Source: Galerina marginata
Taxonomy: Eukaryota; Basidiomycota; Agaricomycetes; Agaricales; Galerinaceae
DNA length: 64,000 bases
Assembly (NCBI GenBank): GCA_023014335.1
Contig: JAECYW010000009.1
Coordinates: 1,426,001-1,490,000 of the forward strand
Direction: 5' to 3'
Below are positions 10,910-21,674 of the stretch, piece by piece (the stretch's first letter is position 1; every line of letters begins with the position of its first letter). Below the pieces are notes generated by a model, which saw only the letters and a program-made list of their open reading frames with translations, was not told the origin of the DNA and ran no database searches. The translations under genes were made by a program, and so were the position numbers.

Positions 10910-12800
10910 TTAAGAATTAAGTCTGAAATTTTCTCCTTGTACTGTGACTGTCTTCAAATTCGGACATGTCGAAGCGAGTTCGGCCAGGAACTGTCCATCT
11001 TTAAGAAGAAGCATAGTCTTCCGGGAAATTTTGGTGAAATTGACGTGTTCCAATTTAGGGAAGAAATACAGCCATGTTGGAAGGAGCACAAGGGTATCGT
11101 CACTGAGTTCCACACTAAAAGACAGTGATATTTCCAGAGATACGATGTCCTTTAATTTGGATAGTATGGAGCTTTCAATGCCTAGGTCGACATGCTTCGT
11201 AAACCATTGTTGCGCCCCCCATGCGTTGGAAATGAAATGCAGGGTGAGTGCAGTGCTCCGCGTGCGCGAGACAGTCTGGAGAGCTGAGTCGAATAAATCA
11301 TAATTAAATCCTGCAAAACCGTATTCAGCGGAAATGGTAACCAAGTCCAGATTCTGACAAGTGACTGAATTTTGCAATATCCAATCGATGTAAGCCGGAT
11401 GTGCTGTGAAGTTCTTTAGAAAAGGTAGGACGGGGGGCTTCACAGGAATAGCCAACGGAGGGGGTTCTATGGTGTGAAGGTGGAGGTCTGTGATACCGCG
11501 GTGGCGGCCCAAGAAATCATTGATGTCAACAAAGCAAACGTCCATCTCTGTGCCCAGCACGGAGGAGTATATTTCAAATTTCGTCAGCTGTGTCAAAGTC
11601 AGGGACCTTAATATTTCCGCCCAAATCTCCCTCCGTAGTCCTAGGGATTGAAAGGATAAAGTGGTGATGTTGAACGATTCCGCCTTGAGAGTCAGCATTG
11701 TCCAGTCATAAATTTGAGGCTCAAAGAGCATGTTGCTCTTGTTAAAATAAAGTTCCCTGGGGGTAAGGCATGGATTCAGAGAGACGGCTGTTCTGGAATT
11801 GGTTTCTGGAACATTGTTTGGTACATTTAACCCGCGTGGAGCGTCGAGTGATGATGACGACTGGGATGATGATGAAGCGTTTGGCTGTTTCGTCCCGATG
11901 GACATAGATCCAGAGAAAATTCTCTGAAAGAAAGACTTGACTGGAAGGCTACGAGGAATCCTCTTTGTAGAGCGCATGGAAGTCTCTGCGACGCCAACTA
12001 CTTCAAGGGGACGCTGGCCTGGACCAGTTCCTTTCGAGTAGAGTAAGAGTCATTGGAACAAAACATCAGGAACTGGGACAAACCTTCGGGCGTACGCAGA
12101 ATCTTCGGAGAGCGCCTGGAAATCTCTGCGACGCCAGCCACTTCAAGGGGACGACCCGTTCCTTTCAAGCAGAGTAAGAATCATTGGAACAAAACGTCAG
12201 GAACTTGGACAAACCTCTGAGCTGTCGCGATTGTACATTGTGACCAATCCAAGGCCATGACAGGCCTATGACCCGCAATTCCACGCAAGATCTATCCAAG
12301 ATTACGCGTAGAAGACCAGTGAGAAGTTTCTTCCATCTACATGGATCTATAGTAAACTTGTGAGTTTGCGAGCGCACTACATCGCCGCCCGCCCAATTGT
12401 CGACTCGGCCAAACTGCAAGGTAACGCTTTGGATAGAGGGTAAGCGTGCCAGAAGCCCACGCAAATCCGAGATATCCCTGCAGAGTCTTCGAATATCGGG
12501 GGTGAAAGAAAAGTAGATCGTTTTTAGACTCTGTAAATTTAAAGCACTGCGAAGGGCTCGTAGGGTCTGAGGTGGAGGAGTGTCCGTCACCGCGAGCCAT
12601 CCACTTGCTGTATTGATGTTCGCTCTCGAGAAAAATAAATCGAGGGAGACGAAATGCAAATGTCGGCATGTCAAGCTCAACCGGACAAGTGACTCGTTGT
12701 CGAGATCCTGCAGAATCTGGAGGATCAGTTCTGTTGGAAGATCGGGGAATATCGAAGCCGAGGAGCATTGGCCCACTAGCTGTAATGTCGATGGTGGCAT
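10910..12800 (-). CDS. F-box protein A (tandem pair member, with duplicated exon/intron)
   Basis: Three exons, 12800-12215, 12161-12084 and 12030-10910, give 594 residues with every phase consistent. Residues about 16-60 form an F-box (FPDLPTELILQILQDLDNES then LVRLSLTCRHLHF). The remainder is a leucine-rich, repeat-like region with conserved blocks such as WAEILRSL, DLHLHTIEPPP and WFTKHVDLG. F-box proteins recruit substrates to SCF ubiquitin ligases through Skp1; the substrate is unknown. Exon 2 (26 codons) and one of the two 53-nt introns come from a tandem duplication: exon 2 contains RPLEVAGVAEIS and exon 3 begins with RPLEVVGVAETS. The neighbouring paralogue B has only one intron here. 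Confidence 0.85.
11973..12227 (-). repeat. Two tandem copies of about 115 bp spanning a splice junction
   Basis: Copy 1 covers about 11973-12092 and copy 2 about 12112-12227. Each contains the end of one exon, a whole 53-nt intron and the start of the next exon. The introns (12031-12083 and 12162-12214) differ at 5 of 53 positions. Both are phase 1, so the 78-nt exon between them is symmetric and the frame stays open. Confidence 0.9.
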
Positions 12801-13191
12801 ACCGCACTTGAGTTGTGACGAGTTCTGGTGAAAGATCTAGGCAATTTAAGTTAGTCCCTGGAGGCAGTGCAGTGATGAATTTAGTTCACGAGCGCTGAGC
12901 TTGAAGTGACAAATACCAGTACGGCGTCCAGGAGCGTCCAGGACTGCGTTCACACTAGGTTCGAATCCTGCTCCCAGCGAACCTTTTTGAAATTTCAAAG
13001 AACATAGCTCTGAGTTGGAGTACTAAGGACTTGAGTAAATACTGAAGTCATACATAACTTGAAGTTAAGCTCAAAGATACTCGACCAATAAATGGGAAGC
13101 AGCAATATGTCTTTGATAAAAATTATTTAAAGCACTATTTAAGCTCCTGGCCCTCGAGTCCCAGGGAAGTAAAGAAAATTAAAGAGGCTTA
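12801..13191. other. Spacer between the two F-box genes
   Basis: Holds the upstream region of gene A, a tRNA 3' fragment (12956-12981) and the 3' flank of gene B. A short direct repeat of GCGTCCAGGA occurs twice around 12923-12943, just before the tRNA fragment. No gene seen. Confidence 0.6.
12956..12981 (+). repeat. tRNA-Ser 3'-end fragment marking the duplication junction
   Basis: From the T-arm to just past the discriminator base this matches the intact tRNA at 10396-10489, apart from one A-to-G change inside the T-loop. The match continues as a short T-rich run after the tRNA end. No 5' half is present, so it cannot make a tRNA. It lies at the boundary between the two F-box units. Confidence 0.88.
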
Positions 13192-14989
13192 TTAATTAGC
13201 ACGTCGGAATGAATCAAGTCTGAATTCCTCGCGGTGCACTGTGAGCGTCTTCAAGTTGGGACACTCCACGGCAAGTTTTCCGACGAATTGAGGTCCTTTC
13301 AGGCGGTACATAGTCTCTAGGGGTACTGTGGTAAATTCGAGATGTTCTAGTGTTGGGAACAAATAGAGCCATCTCGGGAAGAGAGCAAGGATCTCGTCGC
13401 AAAAACCCATGCTGAAAGAGAGTGATATTTCCAGCGAAGCGATCTTTGTTAAACTAGATATCACAGAATTTTGGGCGCCAAGGTCGACGTGCTTTGTGAA
13501 CCACCGTTCGACACCAGATGAATTGGAGACAAATCCCAGGGTGAGAACGGTATTTGGAGCATTTCCGACAGTCTGAAGAGCGGTGTCGAATAAGTCATAA
13601 TCAAACCTGATCGAGCTATGTTCGGCGGAAATGGCAACTGAATGCAAATGCTGAAGTGCGCGTTTTTCCAAGGCAGGACGTTGTAACATCCAGTTGATAT
13701 AAAATGGGTGTGCAGTGAATTTGCGCAAGAGCGGAAGGACGGGGGATTTCACCAAATTATTCGAGGAAGGAAGCTCTGTAGTGTGAAAATGCAGGTCGGT
13801 GATATTGCGATGGCGCAATAGGAAATCATAGATGTCGAGAAATGTAGCGTCCACATTTTTCCCCAGCCAAGTTGAATAAATCTGAAATTTCTTCAGGTTT
13901 GGCAGATCGAGGGACCTCAATAATTTTGCCCAAACCGTCGTTGGCAACTCCAAAGACTCAAAGGAAAGAGTGTTAATGTTAAAACACTCTGACTTTAGAG
14001 TTGAGATTGTCCAGCCATAGAGTGGTGGTTTGAAGAGTATATTGCTCTGCGAAAGATAAATTTCCCTCGGTATGAAACGTGGAAGGGTGGGGCGTTGTTC
14101 ATTATGGATTCCTACTATAGTGTCGTTTCCTTCAATCCGGCTGGGAATATTGTTTAATAATGGTGGATGGTCGGACAGAGGGACTTTCGACCGTTTCCGG
14201 CGAAATGATAGGAATACCTTCCGAAAGAATAATTTAATAGGAGGGACGAGGGAAATTTTCCTTCTATCTTGCTTGGGGATATCTGACGCGCGGCTGGCCT
14301 CTTGATGGCGGGGTCCCGATCCTTCGTGGCCTTGCGTAGTCAGACTAAAATTCCGCGGCTCTTTTATTATCTTGTGGGATGAGACGTCATATGTGGCTTC
14401 TTCGAATAGCATAAGTATCGTCAGAACAAAGTATATGTAGTTGAGACAAACCTTCGGGTCCTAGTTGCACTACACTGGACTCAATATAGAGTTGCGATAA
14501 CTTTGTCAAGCCCAGAACGTGCAACTTCTCACAAGATTTCTTCAATATTACATCTATTAGGCCCGTAAGGAGTCGTTTCAATGTAGCTGCTTCTAAACAG
14601 CGAGTTTTGGAGCGCAGTAGGTCATACGCCCAGTTGTCGATCCCGCCGAATTGCAGGGTGACGATTTGAATCGATGGTAAGCGTGCCAGGAGACCACGCA
14701 AATCGTCCATGTCTCTGAAGAGCCTTTGAAAATCGGGGGTGAAAGCGAAGTAAATCTTTTGTAGGTCTTGTAACTTTAATGAACAGCGGAGAGCTCGTAC
14801 AGTTGAAGCCGGAGGATCATCCGTCACCGAGAGCCATCCTCTTGATGTATCAATGTCTGTTTTCGAGAAAAATAAGTCGAGTGCCATGAAGTGCAAATTT
14901 CGGCACGTCAAGCTCAGTTGGACAAGTGACTCGTCGTCGAGATCTTGCAGTATTTGCACGACCAATTCTGTTGGAAGGTCGGAAAACAT
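13192..14989 (-). CDS. F-box protein B (tandem pair member)
   Basis: Two exons, 14989-14452 and 14399-13192, joined in phase by a 52-nt intron, give 581 residues. The F-box is at the N terminus (MFSDLPTELVVQILQDLDDE, then SLVQLSLTCRNLHF). The body aligns block by block with gene A (WAKLLRSL, DLHFHTTELPSS, WFTKHVDLG, ending EEFRLDSFRRAN). The start is uncertain. The codon homologous to gene A's ATG reads ACG here, and no other in-frame ATG precedes MFSDLP, so I use 14989. An upstream exon could exist. It probably serves as an SCF substrate adaptor; the target is unknown. Confidence 0.83.
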
Positions 14990-15216
14990 CGAAACCGAAG
15001 AACTTTGAGCCACTGGCTGTAACCTTGCTGCTGGCGTGACGCAGGTCGATTCCCGGGTAAGAGAAGCACTCGTCGGCTTAAGGTCTAATACCAAGCCCAA
15101 TTATAGAGTTTAAGAGTACACCCTGAGGGCTGATGCAGATGACCCACGGTAGCGGCTGTGACAATCTGCCAGAGCGACGCAGCAGGACACAGCCATGAGT
15201 TCCCGTTTACACCAGG

Positions 15217-15897
15217 ATGACATCTTATACAGCGAGGTCCAAACCCTGCATGAGAGAGAGTCCCACAACTCATCCCAATCCTTACCCATCCCCTATGTCA
15301 TCAAATGTCCCACCACCTCCAAATTCTCGCCTGACGGCATTTATCTCTGGACCGATCGAGTACCCCTACGGATACTTCGAAGAACATTACCGGCCCTTGT
15401 TAACAGAGGCGATTGAGAAGGGACACTCCTTCGTCATGGGACCAGCATCAGGGACAGACAGCACCGCGCTCCGGTATTTGATTGACCAAGGCGTTGATCT
15501 ATCCAAGATCACAGTATACATGTCCCAATTAGATGAAAGAGTCTTGGGAAAGGCGATGCAGTGGTTCACTAACCTCGGGGGAGAGATTCAGCTCGGGGGA
15601 GTGACAACAGGCGACCGAGACGCTGCGATGACTCGGGACTCCGATTACGACATTTTGAGATACATGTCGATACAAGAGCAGCAGGAGTTTTACGGAGAGC
15701 GGTATTATCCTCGGGTCAGCGCGACGGAGAAGAACGAGCGAAGACGAAAGGGTTTGCCTTTACACGTTAACCATGGCCTTGTAGGGTACGAGTTCAAAGC
15801 GAAAGAGGCGGTGCAAAGCTCTAGCAGTCAGTCCGCGCCGACTCAGGCTGATTCGCGTATCAAAACATTCTTGCGACAATTTTCGAACACAGGATGA
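15217..15897 (+). CDS. SLOG/Rossmann-like hypothetical protein
   Basis: A single open frame of 226 codons. The core runs from TAFISGPIEYPYGYFEEHYR through HSFVMGPASGTDSTALRYL and ITVYMSQLDERV. The glycine-rich GPASGTD loop between a beta strand and a helix resembles SLOG (DprA/lysine-decarboxylase-like) nucleotide-binding folds. That is inference from motif shape, not a firm family match. The tail is Ser/Gln-rich. The true start could be the in-frame ATG at 15295 (MSSNVPPPP). The gene is divergent from F-box gene B, sharing about 230 bp of upstream DNA. Function unknown. Confidence 0.65.
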   Translation: MTSYTARSKPCMRESPTTHPNPYPSPMSSNVPPPPNSRLTAFISGPIEYPYGYFEEHYRPLLTEAIEKGHSFVMGPASGTDSTALRYLIDQGVDLSKITVYMSQLDERVLGKAMQWFTNLGGEIQLGGVTTGDRDAAMTRDSDYDILRYMSIQEQQEFYGERYYPRVSATEKNERRRKGLPLHVNHGLVGYEFKAKEAVQSSSSQSAPTQADSRIKTFLRQFSNTG

Positions 15898-16386
15898 CGA
15901 AAAGTAGGTGACTAGGCAGGAAACCTCGGAACTGATGAACAAAAATGGTATGGAAACTTTGTAATAAATACCCAAATGCAACCAGCGGTTGCGAACTTGA
16001 ATTCGATCAATGAAGTTGGCGTCACTTGAAGAACCCAACACTGAACCTTTAGACTTCGGGCTTTGCACAATGAAGCAGATTCATCTAAGTAAGTAATATT
16101 CTGAGTACAAAGAGTCAATCTAGATACAGCTAGCCATATGTAAGGAATATAGGCATTGACCCAATTGAAGTACATTCTACATTTTTGTTAAAAATATTGA
16201 GCCAGAACAGTCCCAAAAACTAGGACTATAGTTGGACGGAGCTCATTCGGTGTTAAATAAAAACAAGAAGGCAAACGAAATATGCGGTAAACTCTATAGA
16301 TCGACATACAGCCCCGCGTCTTTTCTGACCTTCGTCATGGCTAAAGAAATACACAATGGATCATTTTGCTTTTACACTCGGGACGA
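15898..16386. other. Convergent intergenic
   Basis: A/T-rich sequence between the 3' ends of the SLOG-like gene and hexokinase. No gene seen. Confidence 0.4.
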
Positions 16387-18776
16387 TTACGACAAACCTG
16401 CGATGATTGCGCTTCCGACACCACTTCCGTCTTCGGCGTGATATGTAGTGATATTCCTATCAGAAACGAAGTCAGGTGCTTCGTATAGAAATTGAAGGGT
16501 AAATAAAGTCCTACCGCCCTTTCTCGCCGAAGATATCAACCAAACCCTCATGGATCCTATCGGCAAATCCAGGGTATTTCTAGAATCCTTCCGATTAGAC
16601 ACAATAATGATAAAGAGGCTTGAACAAATTACATTGTAAAGCGAGCCGTCAGCACCGACAGCACAGCCCTCGTCCAGGTATCCCATCTTGCCTACAATAG
16701 CGGCGATACCACACGCACTCAGCCTAGCTGCTCGTCGACCAATCAACTTAGCGAGTGCTCGGAAAAATTGGCGTTCTGCCAGTGTGGTCTCAAGTGCGAA
16801 GAAGTGAGTGAAAATTCCTATAATCATGAGAAGTTCATCTGTAGGATCACTGAACCTGATTGAGCACGAGAATAGGGGAAAAGCTGATAAACGGACCTCT
16901 CCATCAAGGACAGGAATGCCGTGTCGAAAACGTAGGGGTTTTCTAGTTTGTACGTGTTCTGTCCGAGGAAGAGGACGCCCTCGTCAATGAGTTCACATAT
17001 CACGAGGCGGAGTATTTCGCCGAGGTACCGTCCGGATATCAGTTTCTATGAGGAAGTCAAAACATTGCAATAGAGGCAACGGATTTTGCGGACCTCAAAT
17101 GCCTGTTCTCCGGGCTTGTTCGAAGTCTCGTCTACAACGATATCATATTTTGACCGCGGGAGATGTTCGTGTTCAAAGGAATCAAAAGCACCCTGGACAA
17201 ACACGAACATAAAGTCAGTGCAACAAGCGGGAAATGCAGGGGACGTACCCATTCGCAATTAATGGCCATATCAACATTTTCGTCGATTCCAAGATTCTTG
17301 ATTTTTGGAATATCCTTCACATGCTCTAAGTAGGCCGCGTTACAACCAGTTCCGAAGATACAAGCAAGCCTCGTCCGCGGGTTAACATAGTGAGATGCAA
17401 TCAGTGTACCGGTGGTGTCGTTTATCAGAGCCGTAAGCTCCACAGGGAGTTGCTAGTTATTTGCGAGAGTAAACCTCGTGCGCAGGTTGGAGAACGAATG
17501 TAAACCCACGTATTTCTCCAGCGAACTACGGAACATAGCGGCGACGTCGCGACCCTCTGTGTTGATCGCTCCGAACCCTTTGGTCCATCGAATAAGAATT
17601 CCTTGGTCGATTCGGTCTTGCCTGTGGACCGAAAGTTATCCTCTGTAATCAGTTATACAGGCTAAGACACGCACGAGCAGGGATACGAGAACTAGTATAA
17701 TTTCGGAAGTTAGTCAAACCCGAGATGATGATTAAATGGCCAACCGTGAAACCTAGGGGCAGCTTTTGACCAGGTTTGAGTTGGACTCCTCCATTCTCAG
17801 CTAAATTGGTATCGATGAAAGTTCTTAGACATTCAGCACAGAAATCAAATAATTTTTGGCCATCTTCGTGTTTCTGTTCCTCGGTAAGGCGATATTTCGA
17901 TTGTGTAACCTCAAATTTCCCTTGGCCTTGTATAGTTACAAGACAGACGCGAAGATTGGTTCCTCCTGCCAGCAGTGTAGACGTGTGAATAAGAAAAAGC
18001 GGTGTATCCGACTGACAAGCACGAATACTCACCGAGGTCAACAGCGAGGTAGTCACCCTTTTCCTTTCCAGTTGGCCAACCGAATACGAAGGTAGGGATC
18101 ATTGGCTACGAAGTGATGTAAAATGGCTGTCTTTTAATAAAAATAAAAATAAAACATCCAGACAACGGAGACTCGGTTCCGATCAAGAGAATCTCCGTTA
18201 CCCCTATCTGGGGCAACTCCAGTAGAAGACACAGAGAATTTCTTCGAGAGCAGGAGTGTCTCAAGCCCCAATCGACTTCGGTTAATCCAGCCTCGTTGCA
18301 CGATCGGGCGTAAGAAGAGATTAGCAATCTAATCCCCTGAACGGACCACAAGACCTCCGAAGTCGGGCAATCGAAGATCAAAAGATATTGATAATGAAAT
18401 AGGAACGCACCACTATCTGGTTTGTTTTTTCCAGCCCGAGTTCCAGCGTCTCCTTGAAAGCTTCCACAATCATGCGCATTCTCTGCGGGGTAAGCGTGAA
18501 TCTGGGCATATGAAGTTATTCCTGGAACGATTAAGATGTCAACATCTCGACTCACATAGTCTCGTATTTCCGAAGGTGATCTGCCATGGTCCTAGCATCG
18601 TAAAATGACAAATAAACGACGAACATCGATCTTTACGCTGCCTCAGAACAAGTGAACGCGACGCACTTCTTGGTGGCGTGAGGCAGATCCTCCTCATCTT
18701 GTGTCCTCGTATGAATCGCCAGGGTCTGCCCTGTGGGAAGGGCGACACTTCCGCTTCCTCGGCGCGAGACGACCAT
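16387..18776 (-). CDS. Hexokinase
   Basis: Phosphorylates hexoses with ATP at the entry to glycolysis, in the cytosol. The N-terminal exon starts MVVSRRGSGS and splices into TMADHLRKYETM, then TPQRMRMIVEAFKETLELGL. Next come FVFGWPTGKEKGDYLAVDLG and GTNLRVCLVTIQGQGKFE (phosphate 1 region), LPLGFTFS, IRWTKGFGAINTEGRD, LINDTTGTLIASHY with the catalytic Asp, IFGTGCNAAYLE, INCEWGAFDS and the C-terminal adenosine-region block HAEDGSGVGSAIIAG. Stop at 16387-16389. About nine exons; some boundaries are approximate. The third intron from the start (18106-18410, 305 nt) is about six times the local norm. The start at 18776 is inferred from phase; MADHLR about 170 nt downstream is an alternative. Confidence 0.9.
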
Positions 18777-18995
18777 TGTGGGCTTTCAAAGACGGTGATT
18801 TACCAGAAGTCGTTGTGGTGGTAGAAGAGAGAGATGGAGTGGGGTCCTATACGGGATAATTTCGCAGAGCACTGACCGCTTCTGTTCTGGAAGGTTCCCC
18901 ATTTGGATCCGTGGGAACATCGTCCAAAATGTTGAGCTTAGCCTCTTCATCAACACTTTTCACTTCTCGTCGTCGTCCCCGTCGTTTTCAAGGCC
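18777..18995. promoter_or_regulatory. Divergent promoter, hexokinase / uL14m
   Basis: The 219 bp between two start codons on opposite strands must hold both promoters. No TATA box is obvious. This is inferred from position only. Confidence 0.5.
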
Positions 18996-19499
18996 ATGAT
19001 TGGGCTCAAAAGTACGCTAAACGTAAGATATATTGTCTTTATGCTTGTCTCTACTGTACCCCTACATTTACTGGCAAAAATCTTACCTTTCATATAGTGC
19101 ATCGACAACTCTGGAGCTCTCATCGTCGAGTGCGTAAATGTCCTCAAGAATAAGGTCAATAACGGATGGGGCTCCGTTGGAGATGAAATTGTGGTCGTAG
19201 TCCAACGAGCACGTCCAGTATCTGCCGCAACACAAGCCTCCGTGAACGCGGTCAAAGTTCGTCGCGGAGACGTACGACGCGCCGTCATCGTCCGCACGCG
19301 AAAGCCAGTGCGGAGACCTGACGGAAGCTACATTCGCTTTGACGACAACGCCGCCGTCCTGCTGAACAACAAGAGGGAAATGCTTGGGACACGTATTGGT
19401 GGGATTGTTAGTGCAGACTTGAGGTTGAAAGGCTGGGGCAAGATAGCAAGTCTGGCGCCTCGGGTGTGTGTCTTTTCCAGTCTCGTCGAATGTCGTTGA
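18996..19499 (+). CDS. Mitochondrial ribosomal protein uL14 (Mrpl38 type)
   Basis: Two exons, 18996-19022 and 19098-19499, give 142 residues. The 9-codon first exon MIGLKSTLN splices in phase to [19 protein letters not shown], the conserved uL14 opening (intersubunit-face protein of the large ribosomal subunit). Later blocks are [46 protein letters not shown] and GTRIGGIV, ending near [14 protein letters not shown]. The extra C-terminal residues after LAPRV ([10 protein letters not shown]) are unusual and could reflect a further intron or a species-specific tail. Confidence 0.88.
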
Positions 19500-21674
19500 C
19501 CCAATTTTTTTATCACATGTTAGGTCGTGTAATGCTTACAGTAATATAATAATTTTTGACATCACCATGATGAAGTTCTTTCTTCGGATATCTATGACTC
19601 ACTCATTGTCCTTGGTCCAGTGGAGTGGGTACGTTGTCCAGCCAGACGATGCTAATACGTCGTCATCTTACAGGAGTTTGCAACTATTCGTCGGTTGATC
19701 CATCCTATCTTTCTTGTGCTACGGGTTCCGGCCGGGGAAACTACCGACACAGCATTTTCCTTCGGTTGAGGTGACCGAAAAAAACCAACTTCACCCAAAA
19801 CATCCACCTTCAACTTACTGGCTCGCTGGTTCGTGCCGCGCTTTCCGCTCCAAGATCCCGCCGCTTTCAACGTTCATTCTCCTTCAACCACGCCAAAGGA
19901 ACAGTTTGGATTTCCGTACCAACGTTCATTCCTCTGATAGCCCTCCAGATGGTCATTCGAGCTTGATCCGACCGCAACATATCTGACTCTGAAGTTTCGA
20001 ACTTCACCCTAACCAGTTATACGCACTGATTCCGACACTAATTTTCAATATGTTCAGTGATATCACCAACCGCAGAACACAGTTGGTCCTATCTCATACT
20101 TATCTCATTGATATGTGTTCCGCCCGCATGCACTTTCTCAAGGTCATTCTCTCGTCCTTGGATAGGAATACCCATTATTGGCTTAATGCTTTTGATGACC
20201 CCAGATTTCTATGAGCGTGTTCCGCAATGGGCTCGCGCTTAGGAGAAGCTTTCGTTTCGTATTGATATTGGATGTAAGTCGTCACATATTCCTGAATAAC
20301 CTGCCTGATGCGGTATCCTTTCGAAAAGCTTGTTTCCTCGCGCCGCCCACAATCAACCCAAGTACATGCTGAATCAAGATCGATTTTAACGTCATGCCTC
20401 ATGCTTGCTTGCTAAAGATACACCTCAATTCGTGTAGAAGTGGCTAACAATTTCTGATCTTTCCACATCACAATATGTGGGGTATACCCCGCGGAATGAG
20501 GCAGCGCGACCTTGCCAAAACCATCGACAGAATGAATTGGTTATCTCGGAACCCCACAATCGTGGGTTCAAAGAATTATTCGGAATCGTGCATAAGATTC
20601 TTTGTCGGCCGCAGTGATGGAAGCTTGATGAAGGAATTAAGGTGCGCGTGCGTATGTCAGGATCATACTTGGGCTCAATGCTTATGACATGAACGTTTCT
20701 CCCCAGCTACATTCTCTGCAAACGTTCCCCCGGGAGGTGCGTTTGACTGATATCAGCCGACCCGTATCGCTTTCGACCCTCCTGTATTCTCTGGTGGTCA
20801 AGGGGGACCTGTCTGGTCATAGATCTCGACACCGCCAACATCTAATTATATGATGACGTCGGGTTTTGAGAGCCGAAACTCATATGAAGCCTTCACCAAA
20901 GTAATTTCGGCAAGCAAGACTGGCCTGATTTGCCTACGGAACCGGTTGCTGTTGTCACGGCGAAATGGAAACGGTATGCGAGTCATGACTTTCTATAACA
21001 TATGTCCCTGCTTGACAAGTCGTGTGCTGCAGTTATCACTTCATTGAGGCACTATTATCAGCGTTCGAGTTTGTCTGATGGAATCTAATCGCAAAAGGCG
21101 AATTCGGAACGACATCAAGATCTATCATTTATACTGCGACCAAGGCGAGTATACCCCAGTATGTCAGACCAGGGAAAACACGTTGCTTCAACGAGGCCGC
21201 CTGCCTATCTAAGTCACTTGCGCCAGCTGCGCTTCCCTTGGTCATCGGAGGATTGCTACGTTTGTGGTCAGATCGCCGCCTGGGTATCTCTTTTCCCCAC
21301 GAAAGTGAGCCTTTTGAGCAAAATTGGCTCCTCGGCCCAGACTCTTGGCCTCCTTCATCAAAGACCTATCACGCAAACGTAGCCGCGCTCTTAACATAGA
21401 CGCCCAAAGCGCCTTGATGCTGTGTTTCAACAGGCACGGGACTCGGAAGGCAATCGGGACTTTCCCTACTCCCAAGTACACCCTCAGGATCGTTAAAAGG
21501 CCCACACTTCGTGGCTCATATCCGTCTACCCTACCCTCCCACCGTATCTACATCTACTACCACAGCAGCCTATAGTCCAATTTCCAATCTATTATCTACC
21601 TATTTCGACACTATATTTTTGTCTTACTGACTCGACTGAATTCTCACGTTTGAGCGCTCGAGTAATTGCTTTCA
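19500..21674. other. 2.2 kb upstream region of the Zn2Cys6 gene
   Basis: No supported gene. Open frames are short and lack recognisable domains or splice-consistent extensions. The last 180 bases (about 21480-21660) are pyrimidine-rich, a common promoter/5' UTR feature in fungi. The length suits the long upstream region of a regulated transcription-factor gene; that is inference. Confidence 0.4.

Noticed and set aside
18106..18555. A 149-codon minus-strand open frame overlapping hexokinase
   Set aside because: It is read-through of two hexokinase introns in another frame. The hexokinase blocks on both sides (TPQRMRMIVEAF, FVFGWPTGKEKG) require this DNA to be spliced out.
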